From Methylocystis sp. B8 (GTDB lineage Bacteria; Pseudomonadota; Alphaproteobacteria; Rhizobiales; Beijerinckiaceae), in contig NZ_VBTZ01000011.1 in assembly GCF_005771425.1 (NCBI RefSeq), positions 1 through 64,000 of the forward strand: a DNA stretch of 64,000 nucleotides, given 5' to 3'. Below the pieces are notes generated by a model. That model was not told the origin of the DNA. It saw nothing but the letters and a program-made list of their open reading frames with translations, and did not search any database. The position numbers and the translations under genes were made by a program. Position 1 is the stretch's first letter, and every line of letters starts with the position of its first letter. This document shows, piece by piece, positions 44,362-54,758 of the stretch.

Positions 44362-45069
44362 CTATGCCGGCAGCATGACCACTTTGGTCTTGATCGGCGT
44401 TCGTGAATAGAGGTCGAGCATGTCCTGACTGAGGAGGCCGGTGCAGCCGCTCGTGATGCCGGACCCGATCGTCTCGGGGTCGCTGGTGCTGTAGATCGTG
44501 TAGACCGTGTAGGCGCCGTTCTTATAGAGATAGAGCACGCGGGCGCCGAGCGGATTTTCCAGACCTCCAGGCATGCCGCCGGCATATTTGCGCGCCTCTG
44601 GCTGGCGCGCCATCATCTCCTTAGGCGGCGTCCAGGTGGGCCATTCGGCCTTGCGCCCGACATAAACTTCGCCGCTCCACAGGAACCCTGGGCGGCTGAC
44701 ATTGGCGCCGTAGCGGGTGGCCATTCCGTCGCCTTCGATGCGGTAGACATAGTAGTTGGCGGGATCGACGATAATCGTGCCGGGCGCTTCCTTGCTGTCG
44801 TAGCGCACTGTCTTGCGAAAATATTTCGGATGGAGCTTGCCGATGTCGACCGCCGGGATCGGGTATTTTTCGTTGGGCACAGCGGCGTAAAACTTGGCCG
44901 CCTCGGCGCGCCCCATGTCGTCCGACACGCAGCCGGCGAGCCCGGCCGCGCCGAGACCGGCGGCGGAGCCGACGAGAAACGACCGGCGGCTGAGACGCCC
45001 CGACCGAAGCCCGAGCAGAACACCCTCGTTGCTTTCGCCGGAATCGGCGATCCCATCGTCAATGATCAT
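44362..45069 (-). CDS. L,D-transpeptidase-like (YkuD) exported protein with altered active site
   Basis: L,D-transpeptidases cross-link peptidoglycan or attach proteins to it. The 235-residue product has a twin-arginine-type signal (SRRSFLVGSAAGLGAAGLAG, about residues 27-46) ending at a Cys that could be lipidated. The YkuD domain follows. The Cys is present in GITSGCTGLLSQD, but the usual HGT before it reads YST and the usual Arg after Cys is Gly. Activity is therefore uncertain. The start at 45069 is chosen because it places the signal near the N-terminus. Confidence 0.8.
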   Translation of the reverse strand: MIIDDGIADSGESNEGVLLGLRSGRLSRRSFLVGSAAGLGAAGLAGCVSDDMGRAEAAKFYAAVPNEKYPIPAVDIGKLHPKYFRKTVRYDSKEAPGTIIVDPANYYVYRIEGDGMATRYGANVSRPGFLWSGEVYVGRKAEWPTWTPPKEMMARQPEARKYAGGMPGGLENPLGARVLYLYKNGAYTVYTIYSTSDPETIGSGITSGCTGLLSQDMLDLYSRTPIKTKVVMLPA

Positions 45070-45460
45070 GATTTTGGAGCCCCCATGACCTGTCGCCGGA
45101 CCTAAAGAATAATCCGGCGTAAACCCGCTGAACGTCTTCACTGAGCTGAGAGTGCCGTCACTTGCTTTTCGGAATGTGAAGAACGTCGAGTTTGAGGGGA
45201 AATTCCGATCATTCTGTGGCGGCGATCGCCAATGGCGACGATCCACCCTCGTGCAGCCGCCCGCCCCGTCCGCTAATGGAGCAGGAACGGCCATTCGCGG
45301 CGGTTTGTAATGCGCCAATTTCAAACCTTTGCACGAGGCTCCATCAGAGTCCGACTCGCGCGGCCCCGGAGAGCGCAATTTTTTCGAGATCCCGAGGATC
45401 GAACGTCATGTGAGCGTTGCGCCTCGTAAGAAATCCAATCATGGGGAGCTCAGCAATTGT
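45070..45460. other. Gap with no recognisable gene
   Basis: About 390 bases between two leftward genes. It should contain the promoter of the transpeptidase-like gene. No RNA gene or repeat was recognised. Confidence 0.5.
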
Positions 45461-46048
45461 TCAAAGCTCTCTTATGCCGCTGACAGTTCCAGTTAAAAAG
45501 TAGCAGCCGGCAATGAATGCGAACATCGAAAAAAACCCGCAAATCACAGCCGTCCAAAAAGAGAGTTTTAGGAGCCTATTATAATAATTCATGTATCCCC
45601 CAGAACGACCAAGCACTATATCGACGAGACTTTGGTTCGATTCATACGAAGGAAGCGTATTATTTATTCTGGCTAATTCAGATTCATAGGACGCGCGCAC
45701 AAAACCGGCAAAATAGAGATGGTTAAGGTATGCGATAAAGGCGCAAAGCAACACTAGGACTTCCCCTAAAACAAAAGATATTCCTGGACGCCAAAAAAGT
45801 TCAACCAGGTCGTGTCCAAAGAAATATTTCTCGCCAAAGAAACCGCTAATCGCTGGAATTGCAGCAATTCCCCCAGAATTCAAAAGAAACAGATTAGAGA
45901 TAATGGTATGAATTATCTCCGAAGCTGAGTGCTCTTCATCCAGCGCCTTCTCGTCCAGTCCCCGCATATAAGAAAGCTCTAAAAACTTCGCCTGATAAGA
46001 ATACCAAGGAAGTTCAGTCTTTTTGTGCGGCAGGTTGTTGTCTGTCAT
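45461..46048 (-). CDS. AT-rich membrane protein of unknown function
   Basis: A 195-residue protein with three or four membrane segments (around residues 52-70, 85-110 and 160-190) and an acidic loop between. No family was recognised. Base composition is clearly lower in GC than every neighbour, and codon use is richer in A/T-ending codons, which suggests recent acquisition. It stands alone, with long gaps on both sides. Confidence 0.65.
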   Translation of the reverse strand: MTDNNLPHKKTELPWYSYQAKFLELSYMRGLDEKALDEEHSASEIIHTIISNLFLLNSGGIAAIPAISGFFGEKYFFGHDLVELFWRPGISFVLGEVLVLLCAFIAYLNHLYFAGFVRASYESELARINNTLPSYESNQSLVDIVLGRSGGYMNYYNRLLKLSFWTAVICGFFSMFAFIAGCYFLTGTVSGIREL

Positions 46049-46438
46049 CGATTTTCGATACCATCAATAGCAGCACCCAGATTCGTGTTCATACAGCGCC
46101 TTCACTGCATTCGGTCGTGGCGCAGTGCTTTGGCCTACATAAATTCGTAAGAGCGGCCTAATCGAATTAGTGCGCTTCTGCGACCGGTAAAGCGGTTCGC
46201 CCGATGCGCTGGAACAGCGACGACCGAAGCGCTCTCGCCTCTCGAAATTCATTGAGCTTCGAAAAATCGAGTTATGCTGCCCCGCCCTTCTTGGCGCGCC
46301 CGTTGCCCATTCGATTGACCGCTTTGAGTCATGAGCAGTTACTCAACTCGATCGGCCTAATCGGTATTTGCTACCCATCCTACCTCACCTGATCTATACG
46401 GATCGCAACGCACCCCCCAGCCGGTAGCCCCGCCGCCC
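46049..46438. other. Gap with no recognisable gene
   Basis: About 390 bases of moderately AT-rich sequence flanking the AT-rich gene. No gene, tRNA or terminal repeat was recognised. Confidence 0.45.
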
Positions 46439-46951
46439 ATGCTTTCCGCTCTCAAGAACTTCATCAACGAACTCACGGGCGAGGCCGAGCGGCCCAAACC
46501 TTTTGAGGCCGCGGACTATCAGCTCGCCGCCGCCGCGCTTCTCGTCCATATCGCCTCGATCGACGGCGAATTCGACGATAGGGAGAAGGCCCGCATTCGA
46601 CAGCTCGTCGAGGCGCGCTTTGGCCTTCAAGGCGATGAAGCGACCGAACTGATCGACTCCGCGCAGGAGAGCGAGCGCGACGCCGTCGATCTCTATCGCT
46701 TTACGAGCGTGTTGAAGCGCCGGCTCGACGAGGACGGGCGCCGCCAGATCGTCGGCATGCTCTGGGACATGGCGCATGCCGACGGCGCGGTGCATGAATT
46801 CGAGGAGAATGTCGTCTGGCGAGTCGCCGAATTGCTCGGCGTCTCGACGCGCGAACGCGTCGAGCTGCGCCGCGAATTCCGCGACGCCGCCGGCCCGGGC
46901 CCAAGCGGCCCCAGCGGCCCCTGGTCGCGCGATAAGGATAGCGGCGAGTGA
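46439..46951 (+). CDS. TerB-family (tellurite resistance-like) protein
   Basis: A 170-residue helical protein of the TerB/DjlA metal-binding fold. The acidic repeats AALLVHIASIDGEFDDREKA (about 35-54) and WDMAHADGAVHEFEENVVWR (about 103-122) are the family signature. Biochemical role is unclear and tellurite resistance is not implied. The C-terminus is a short Gly/Pro/Ser tail. It overlaps the next gene by GTGA, so the two are co-translated. Confidence 0.88.
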   Translation: MLSALKNFINELTGEAERPKPFEAADYQLAAAALLVHIASIDGEFDDREKARIRQLVEARFGLQGDEATELIDSAQESERDAVDLYRFTSVLKRRLDEDGRRQIVGMLWDMAHADGAVHEFEENVVWRVAELLGVSTRERVELRREFRDAAGPGPSGPSGPWSRDKDSGE

Positions 46952-47733
46952 CGCGTCCGGTCGCGATCATCACCGGCGCATCTGAAGGCATCGGCGCGGA
47001 GCTTGCCCACATCTTCGCCGCCAAGGGACATGAGCTCGCGCTCGTCGCCCGTCGCGGCGAGCGCCTGGAAGCTCTCGCCGACGAAATCGCCGCCGCCGGC
47101 GCGGCGCGCCCGCTGCCGATCGAACTCGATCTTACCGAGCATGGCGCGGCGGATGCGCTGTCGGAGCGGTTAGGGGAGGCCGGCGTCGCGCCGCAATTCC
47201 TGGTCAACAACGCCGGCTTCGGCCTCATGGGCCGGGCGATCGAACTCGACGCCGCCGAGCAGCTCGCGATCGTCGATCTCAACATGCGCGCGCTCACCGC
47301 GCTGACCTTGCGCTTTCTGCCTTCGATCGTCGCGGCGAAGGGCGGCGTGCTCAACGTCGCCTCCGTCTCCGCCTATATGCCGGGGCCGGGCTTTGCCGTT
47401 TATTACGCCAGCAAGGCCTATGTGCTCTCGCTCAGCGAGGCGCTGTCGCAGGAATTAAAGCCCCAAGGCGTGAAGGTCGCGTGCCTTTGTCCCGGTCCTG
47501 TGCAGACCGGCTTTCAGGCCCGCGCCGGTTTCGACTTTTCTGGCGTGATGGGCGCGATGAAGCCCGCCATGCTGCCGGCCGCGGAAGTCGCGCGCCAGGG
47601 CTATGAAGGCCTGATGGCCGGCAAGCGCGTCATCGTGCCGGGCATCGTCAATCGGATGTTCGTTTGGGGCTCGGCGGTTGCGCCGCGATCGCTGCTGCTG
47701 CCATTGCTCGCAACCGCTCAGCAGCGGCGCTGA
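46948..47733 (+). CDS. Short-chain dehydrogenase/reductase
   Basis: A 261-residue classical SDR with the nucleotide-binding IITGASEGIGAELAHIFAAK, an ARRGE segment that may recognise NADP, the NNAGFGLMG motif, the catalytic Ser in NVASVSAYMPG and YYASKAYV (Tyr-x3-Lys). The substrate is unknown. GTG start overlaps the terB-like gene. A terminator follows at 47775-47802. Confidence 0.92.
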   Translation: MTRPVAIITGASEGIGAELAHIFAAKGHELALVARRGERLEALADEIAAAGAARPLPIELDLTEHGAADALSERLGEAGVAPQFLVNNAGFGLMGRAIELDAAEQLAIVDLNMRALTALTLRFLPSIVAAKGGVLNVASVSAYMPGPGFAVYYASKAYVLSLSEALSQELKPQGVKVACLCPGPVQTGFQARAGFDFSGVMGAMKPAMLPAAEVARQGYEGLMAGKRVIVPGIVNRMFVWGSAVAPRSLLLPLLATAQQRR

Positions 47734-47740
47734 AAAGAAA

Positions 47741-47764
47741 AAAGCGAGCCGCAAGGGCTCGCTT
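47741..47764 (-). terminator. Terminator of groESL
   Basis: AAGCGAGCC and GGCTCGCTT are exact arms around a 5-base loop. On the minus strand the hairpin runs into TTTTTTCTTTT, so it ends the groES-groEL transcript. Confidence 0.8.
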
Positions 47765-47774
47765 CAGTCGCGTG

Positions 47775-47802
47775 GCCCCGGACCGCAAGTCCGGGGCTTT
47801 GC
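47775..47802 (+). terminator. Terminator of the SDR unit
   Basis: GCCCCGGAC and GTCCGGGGC are exact 9-bp arms around CGCAA, followed on the plus strand by TTTGCTTT. With the preceding hairpin it forms a pair of opposed terminators between convergent units. Confidence 0.75.
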
Positions 47803-47813
47803 TTTCTCTGGGC

Positions 47814-49448
<1,635 letters not shown>

Positions 49449-49490
49449 TTAAAATTCTCCTGAGTGTTGGAAGCGAACGGCGGCGTCGAG

Positions 49491-49778
49491 TCAGTCGACG
49501 ATGCCGAGGATGTCGCTTTCCTTCATGATGAGCAGGTCATCGCCGTCGATCTTGACCTCGGTGCCGGACCATTTGCCGAAAAGCACGCGATCGCCGGACT
49601 TGACGTCGAGCGGGTTCAGCTTGCCGTTTTCGTCGCGAGCGCCGGGGCCGACGGAGACCACCTTGCCCTCTTGCGGCTTCTCTTTCGCGGTGTCCGGGAT
49701 GATGATGCCGCCTTTGGTTTTTTCCTCGCCTTCGAGTCGCTTGACCACGACGCGGTCGTGGAGGGGACGGAACGCCAT
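49491..49778 (-). CDS. groES: Co-chaperonin GroES
   Basis: The 95-residue lid of the GroEL chamber: [20 protein letters not shown], the mobile-loop [17 protein letters not shown] and the closing [14 protein letters not shown] pattern. Length is normal. A CIRCE element lies about 65 bases upstream. Confidence 0.99.
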   Translation of the reverse strand: MAFRPLHDRVVVKRLEGEEKTKGGIIIPDTAKEKPQEGKVVSVGPGARDENGKLNPLDVKSGDRVLFGKWSGTEVKIDGDDLLIMKESDILGIVD

Positions 49779-49840
49779 TGTGAATCTTTCCTTTTCTGAC
49801 CTGACGGGCTTGACCCGCCAAAAAGGGATAAGCGAACGCC

Positions 49841-49871
49841 TGCTGGCACTCGTCTTAGATGAGTGCCAGCA
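49841..49871 (-). promoter_or_regulatory. CIRCE element (HrcA operator) of groESL
   Basis: TGCTGGCACTC and GAGTGCCAGCA are exact 11-bp arms separated by 9 bases. The core GGCACTC-N9-GAGTGCC is the CIRCE form, with CTGG in place of the common TTAG. HrcA repression is relieved on heat shock. Confidence 0.93.
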
Positions 49872-50054
49872 GGCGCCCCTCAGATATGGGCGAGGCGGCT
49901 AGCTGTCAAGTTGGGGATAGCGCCAAAAATTTACGCGCCTGTGGCGACGCGGCTACAGCGCCATCCAACCGTTCGTTTTAACCATAAGTCAGTGTTGAGT
50001 CGGTGGTATTTTGGCCTGAGCCGTCGACCCATTCTGGAAATTTCCGAGAATTGA

Positions 50055-51845
50055 ATGCGCAAGTTCTTCCTCGCCTGCTCGCTCCTGGCGGCGTCGTTCA
50101 ATCCCTGCGCTGTTTTCGCGGCTGATCTTCCCTCTTACAAAGCGCCGCCGCCGGTGCTCGCTGTTTCGCCGTGGCGAGTCGAAGTCGGCGTCCGCTACTG
50201 GTTCAGTTCCGGCAACCATAAATATGATTACTACCACCAGACCATCCCCGGATTGTTGATTTCACGTCTCACCTTCGGCGACCTGACCGGACATTCGGCT
50301 GAGACCTTTTTTCGCGTCGATCACGAGAGCGGCATCTTCCTAAAGGGCTTTCTTGGCGGCGGGACGCTCGCGAGCGGCAAGCTCAATGACGAGGACACTG
50401 TCGCCGCAACGAGAGGTCCCTACGCCAACACTGTCCATGTGCAGAGCGGCGGCTCGCTCAAATATGTCACCGTCGATCTGGGCTACAATGTCTTGGAGAC
50501 CAGATTGCCGACCGGCCAGCCGGTCAGGATCAGTCCCTTCGTTGGCTATAATAATTTCCACGAGCGGATGAATTCATTCGGCTGCGCGCAGATTCTCGCC
50601 AACGCGGAGTTTTGTGGAACCGATCCGCCGACCAGGACGCCCTATCCGACAAATTTGGACGGGCTCGATTTCGACGTTGCGTGGAACTCGCTGCGTGTCG
50701 GCCTCGGCGGCGACATCGAATTCTGGCCGGGTCTGCGCGCATCGCTCGAAGCGGCGTGGATTCATAGCTGGTTGTGGAACACGGACTATCACAATTTTCG
50801 GCCGAACATACGCGGCGTGCAGCAGTCGGGCAAAGGCGACGGTTTTCAGCTCGAGGGCCTCATCGCCTATGATCTGACGCCGCGTTTCAGCGTCGGCGTC
50901 GGCGGCCGTTATTGGCAATTCAGCGCGCCAGGCAAAGACCATGGGGAGCGCCTTTTCAATAACGTGACCAGGCCGATTTACTCATTTTCGCAACGCTATG
51001 GTTTTTTCTTGCAAGCGGGCTACCGCTTTGGCGGGCCTGACGATCCGACCGGCGCGGGCGATTTCGGCCTATTCTTCGGCAAGGCCGAGGCGGAGCCGCA
51101 TGAGTGGAGCGGCGTCTATCTCGGCGGCCATGTCGGCTATGGTTTCGCCGCCGCAAAAGACACAACGCTGGCGGCGCGTTCGCCGGAAGCGGCGACCCTC
51201 CAGACGGGCTTCCAGGCGCCTTTCGCGCAGCGTTCCGACATTGCGGGCTTCGTCGGCGGTGGGCAGATCGGCTACAATTGGCGCCTACATCCGCTTCTCG
51301 TCGCGGGTCTCGAGACGGACTTCGCCTACGCCAATATCGGCGGCTCCTTCGGCGCTTCCGCCGATTTCGTCACAGACGACAGTATTCGGAATTTCGCCAC
51401 AAGCACCAAGCGCCTGCTCGAGTGGCTGGGGACCGTGCGCGGCCGGCTTGGGTTTTTGCCTCGTGACGACATCATGCTCTACGCCGCCGCAGGCTTTGCC
51501 TATGGCGAGGTTTCCACGCTCGGGGCCCTTGGCGATGGCAACAGGCTTTGCGCGCTCGAGTTCTATTGCTCCGCAGGCGCCTTTTCCGGCTTTGCTGTGG
51601 GTTGGACCGGTGGCGCAGGGTTGGAATACGCCATCGCGCGCAATTGGAGCCTTAAAGCCGAATGGCTATACGTCGATCTGGGCCGACAGAATTATGCGAT
51701 CAACGCCTTCGGCGGCTCCATCGCAGGCGGGTTTCCCGCAAATTTCGCGGCGTCGAGCGCCAGCGCGACCCACCTCATCCGCACCGGATTCAATTATCGG
51801 ATCGACTGGCCAGGGCCCACGGGACCGGCGGTAGCCGCCTATTGA
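50055..51845 (+). CDS. Outer membrane protein with two beta-barrel domains
   Basis: A 596-residue exported protein with a signal peptide ending at VFAADLP. Residues about 35-335 form one predicted beta-barrel with alternating aromatic strands (WRVEVGVRYWFSSGNHKYDY, RFSVGVGGRYWQF, YGFFLQAGYRF). Residues about 352-596 are an Omp25/31-type barrel, starting EWSGVYLGGHVGYGFAAAKD and containing GFVGGGQIGYNW and LKAEWLYVDLG. Two barrels in one chain are unusual, as Omp25/31 is normally a single barrel of about 200-250 residues. The function is unknown. It stands alone between groES and lspA, with a terminator after it. Confidence 0.82.
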   Translation: MRKFFLACSLLAASFNPCAVFAADLPSYKAPPPVLAVSPWRVEVGVRYWFSSGNHKYDYYHQTIPGLLISRLTFGDLTGHSAETFFRVDHESGIFLKGFLGGGTLASGKLNDEDTVAATRGPYANTVHVQSGGSLKYVTVDLGYNVLETRLPTGQPVRISPFVGYNNFHERMNSFGCAQILANAEFCGTDPPTRTPYPTNLDGLDFDVAWNSLRVGLGGDIEFWPGLRASLEAAWIHSWLWNTDYHNFRPNIRGVQQSGKGDGFQLEGLIAYDLTPRFSVGVGGRYWQFSAPGKDHGERLFNNVTRPIYSFSQRYGFFLQAGYRFGGPDDPTGAGDFGLFFGKAEAEPHEWSGVYLGGHVGYGFAAAKDTTLAARSPEAATLQTGFQAPFAQRSDIAGFVGGGQIGYNWRLHPLLVAGLETDFAYANIGGSFGASADFVTDDSIRNFATSTKRLLEWLGTVRGRLGFLPRDDIMLYAAAGFAYGEVSTLGALGDGNRLCALEFYCSAGAFSGFAVGWTGGAGLEYAIARNWSLKAEWLYVDLGRQNYAINAFGGSIAGGFPANFAASSASATHLIRTGFNYRIDWPGPTGPAVAAY

Positions 51846-51857
51846 ACGCCTGATCGA

Positions 51858-51885
51858 GGCGCGCCCCGTGCGCGCCCTTCTTTTT
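51858..51885 (+). terminator. Terminator after the two-barrel protein
   Basis: GGCGCGC and GCGCGCC are arms around CCCGT, followed by CTTCTTTTT. Confidence 0.75.
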
Positions 51886-51915
51886 CCCGCCGGCCCGGTC
51901 TAATGCTGCGGCGGC

Positions 51916-52437
51916 ATGAAAACACCCGTGTCCGACAGACTTTCCCCTCGCGCGTTGGGCCTCGCAGCGGCGCTCGCCGCTTTGGCCTTCGATCAGGCGC
52001 ATAAATTCTGGATGCTGCATATTTTCAACGTCGCCGATCGTCCGCCGATGAGCCTTGCGCCTTTCCTCGACATCGTTCTGTCCTGGAACTACGGCGTCTC
52101 CTATTCGCTGTTTCCGGCGCATGAGACGGCGGCCCGCCTGGCGTTGCTCGCGGTTCAGGGCGCGATCGTCGCAGGACTGGCGATCTGGATGGTTCGCACG
52201 CAGAGCCGCGCGACGGCCGTGGCGCTCGGGCTCATCATTGGCGGGGCGCTCGGCAACGCCGCCGACCGCATCGCGCGCGGCGCCGTGGCCGATTTCTTCT
52301 ATCTCCACACCAGCCTGCCGGTGGGGCCGCTCGCCAATTACGTGTTCAATCTGGCGGACGTGTTCATCACCGCGGGAGTGGCGCTTCTGGTCTTTGAAGG
52401 GTTTTTTCTGCCACAAGAGCGTCGCGTCGAGACCTAA
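51916..52437 (+). CDS. lspA: Lipoprotein signal peptidase (signal peptidase II)
   Basis: Cleaves the signal peptide of prolipoproteins in the inner membrane. The 173-residue product has four membrane segments. The catalytic aspartates sit in GNAADRIARGAVADFF and FNLADVFI. NYGVSYSLF replaces the more usual N-x-G-x-x-F-x motif with little change. Length is normal. Confidence 0.95.
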   Translation: MKTPVSDRLSPRALGLAAALAALAFDQAHKFWMLHIFNVADRPPMSLAPFLDIVLSWNYGVSYSLFPAHETAARLALLAVQGAIVAGLAIWMVRTQSRATAVALGLIIGGALGNAADRIARGAVADFFYLHTSLPVGPLANYVFNLADVFITAGVALLVFEGFFLPQERRVET

Positions 52438-52541
52438 ACCCTGCTCTTGAGGGGCCGAAACCAAGCCTTCGCCACTAAATCGCCAATAAGTCGCGGCCTT
52501 GTAGCCGATATAGAACCGGAGCCCGGAACGGAGTCCGAATA

Positions 52542-53276
52542 ATGAAATTTGCTCAGTCGCAGCTCTATGCCCTTTGCGCCGTCGCCGGCCTCGCGTCTGT
52601 CCAAGCGGCGCCGGCTCTGGCCAGCGACGATAAATCCACGGCCTCGGCGCTGATGGAGATGGTCGGCGTATCTTCGAATGAGGGCGCCAGCCAGATCGAT
52701 TATAGCGAACGCCCCAAGCTTGTTTTGCCGCCGCGCCTCGGCGAACTGCCGGCGCCCCGCGAGCGCGCCGAGCGGTCAGGAGACTGGCCCGCCCAACTCT
52801 CCGCCGAGCGGCGCCGCAACGCCGATCGCTACGCTCGGCTGCCAAACGCGCCGCCGGAAGCGCCGCGCCAAGGCGTGCTGGCGCGCGTCATGTCGTTTGG
52901 ATCAGGCGCTCAGCAGGCGCCTGCCCCGGCGATTGACGAGCCGGGCCGTCGGATGCTGTCGGAGCCGCCGACCGGCTACCGCCGTCCGACGAAGGATTTA
53001 AGCAAGATCACCGATACCGACGCCAAGAAGAGCTCTTGGTGGAACCCCTTGAGTTGGGGACGCGGGAGCGCGAACAACGCCGCCAGCGCAGCGGCTGAAG
53101 AGAAGCTGCGGCCGGAGGAGCAGGGCGTGTTTTCCAGCCTGCGTAAGCTCACAGGCTTTAATTCGTCGGATTCGACAACAATCGGCACATCGCCGGCCCA
53201 GCAAACCTCTTCCAGTGATTCGGGTTCTTGGTTCCAGATGCCGAGCTTCGTCCGGGGCTCAGACGACACGAGGTAA
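52542..53276 (+). CDS. Exported low-complexity protein of unknown function
   Basis: A 244-residue secreted protein. A signal peptide runs to about residue 28 (AAPALAS). The mature part is Ala/Pro/Arg/Ser-rich and probably largely disordered, with short ordered islands (LVLPPRLGELPAPRERA, SSWWNPLSWGRGS, VFSSLRKLTGF). No enzymatic motif is seen. It lies between lspA and the M16 peptidase pair. A role with them is possible but unproven. Confidence 0.75.
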   Translation: MKFAQSQLYALCAVAGLASVQAAPALASDDKSTASALMEMVGVSSNEGASQIDYSERPKLVLPPRLGELPAPRERAERSGDWPAQLSAERRRNADRYARLPNAPPEAPRQGVLARVMSFGSGAQQAPAPAIDEPGRRMLSEPPTGYRRPTKDLSKITDTDAKKSSWWNPLSWGRGSANNAASAAAEEKLRPEEQGVFSSLRKLTGFNSSDSTTIGTSPAQQTSSSDSGSWFQMPSFVRGSDDTR

Positions 53277-53346
53277 TTTTCGGCCTATATTGGAAGGGAT
53301 CCCTCTCTTCTGATGCGCGGCGCGAACGCCGCGGGAAAGGCCGTTC

Positions 53347-54675
53347 ATGTCATTTGAGACGAAGGCGTCAGCCGTCGCTTCGCTCGCGCCCGGCGCCGCC
53401 GCGCCAGAGCCTGCGCGCGCAAGCATTACGAGCTTTACGCTCAAAAACGGCATGGAGGTCGTCGTCATCCCCGACGCGCGGACGCCCGTCGTCACCCATA
53501 TGGTCTGGTACAAGAATGGCGCCGCTGACGATCCGCTCGGCCAGTCCGGCATCGCGCATTTCCTTGAACATCTGATGTTCAAGGGCACTGAAGATCATCC
53601 CCAGGGCGAATTCTCCAACCTCGTCGCCGAACTCGGCGGTCAGGAGAACGCCTTCACCAGCTACGATTACACCGCTTACTTTCAACGTATCGGCAAGGAA
53701 CATCTCGCGACGCTGATGGCGTTCGAGGCCGACCGCATGCGCAATCTGGTCTTAACCGACGAAGTCGTCGATCCGGAGCGCGACGTGGTGCTCGAGGAGC
53801 GGCGCATGCGCACCGACAGCGATCCCGCCGCGCAGCTCGACGAGGCCGTGCAGGCGGCGCTCTTCGCGCATCATCCTTATGGCACGCCGATCATCGGCTG
53901 GAATCACGAGATCGAAGGGCTCGATCGCGCGCATGCGCTTGCCTATTACGAGCGCTTCTACACGCCGGAGAACGCCATTCTCATCGTCGCTGGCGATGTC
54001 GAGGCGGATGAAGTGGAGCGAATCGCCAAGGACACCTACGGCAAAATCCCCGCGCGCTCGGCGCCGCCGCGCCGCGCACGCACGCAAGAGCCGCCGCATC
54101 GCGCCCACCGCCTTGTGACGCTGCGCGACGAGAAGGTCGAGCAGCCGGCGCATGAGCAGGTCTTTCTCGTGCCGTCCTACACCACGGCGGAGCCCGGCGA
54201 AGCCGAAGCGCTTGAGACGCTCGCCTATATGCTCGGCGGCGGACCGACGAGCGCGCTGTATGAAACGCTCGTTGTTGAGGAGAAGGTCGCGGTCGGCGCC
54301 GGCGCTTATTACATGGGCTCCGCCGTCGATAACACGCGTCTTTGGGTCTATGCGACGCCAGCGCCGGGCGTCGCGCTCGAAGAACTCGATGATGCGATCG
54401 GTCGCGTGCTGCGGCGCTTTGCGGAAGAGCCGATCGACGCCGAACATCTGCAGCGCGCCAAGACGCGTCTGATCGCCGACGCCGTCTATGCTCAGGATAG
54501 CCAGGCCTCGCTCGCCCGCTGGTATGGCGAGGCGCTCGCCACCGGGCTCACGATCGAAGACGTCGTCGCCTGGCCTGATCGCATGGAGAAGGTGACTGCC
54601 GCGGATGTGCAAAACGCCGCGCGCAAATGGCTCGACAAGCGCAGGGCCGTCACGGGCTTTCTGCTTCCAGCCTGA
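53347..54675 (+). CDS. M16-family zinc peptidase, catalytic subunit
   Basis: A 442-residue pitrilysin-type peptidase with the inverted zinc motif in GIAHFLEHLMFKGT (HxxEH, about residues 68-81) and the distal Glu region typical of the catalytic subunit. There is no clear signal peptide, although relatives are often periplasmic. GGGAAAGG precedes the ATG. It pairs with the next gene, as active and inactive M16 subunits usually do. PqqF-like activity is not implied. Confidence 0.93.
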   Translation: MSFETKASAVASLAPGAAAPEPARASITSFTLKNGMEVVVIPDARTPVVTHMVWYKNGAADDPLGQSGIAHFLEHLMFKGTEDHPQGEFSNLVAELGGQENAFTSYDYTAYFQRIGKEHLATLMAFEADRMRNLVLTDEVVDPERDVVLEERRMRTDSDPAAQLDEAVQAALFAHHPYGTPIIGWNHEIEGLDRAHALAYYERFYTPENAILIVAGDVEADEVERIAKDTYGKIPARSAPPRRARTQEPPHRAHRLVTLRDEKVEQPAHEQVFLVPSYTTAEPGEAEALETLAYMLGGGPTSALYETLVVEEKVAVGAGAYYMGSAVDNTRLWVYATPAPGVALEELDDAIGRVLRRFAEEPIDAEHLQRAKTRLIADAVYAQDSQASLARWYGEALATGLTIEDVVAWPDRMEKVTAADVQNAARKWLDKRRAVTGFLLPA

Positions 54676-54758
54676 GACGATCGCATGAGGCGGCTGGCGA
54701 CAGCCGACGCCTCATCCGACTGCCGAATATCGACTGCCGACCGTCATTAGGAACTCAC

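Noticed and set aside
46439-46951. Tellurite-resistance function for the TerB-like gene
   Set aside because: Only the TerB fold is supported. No other ter genes are present, so resistance is not claimed.
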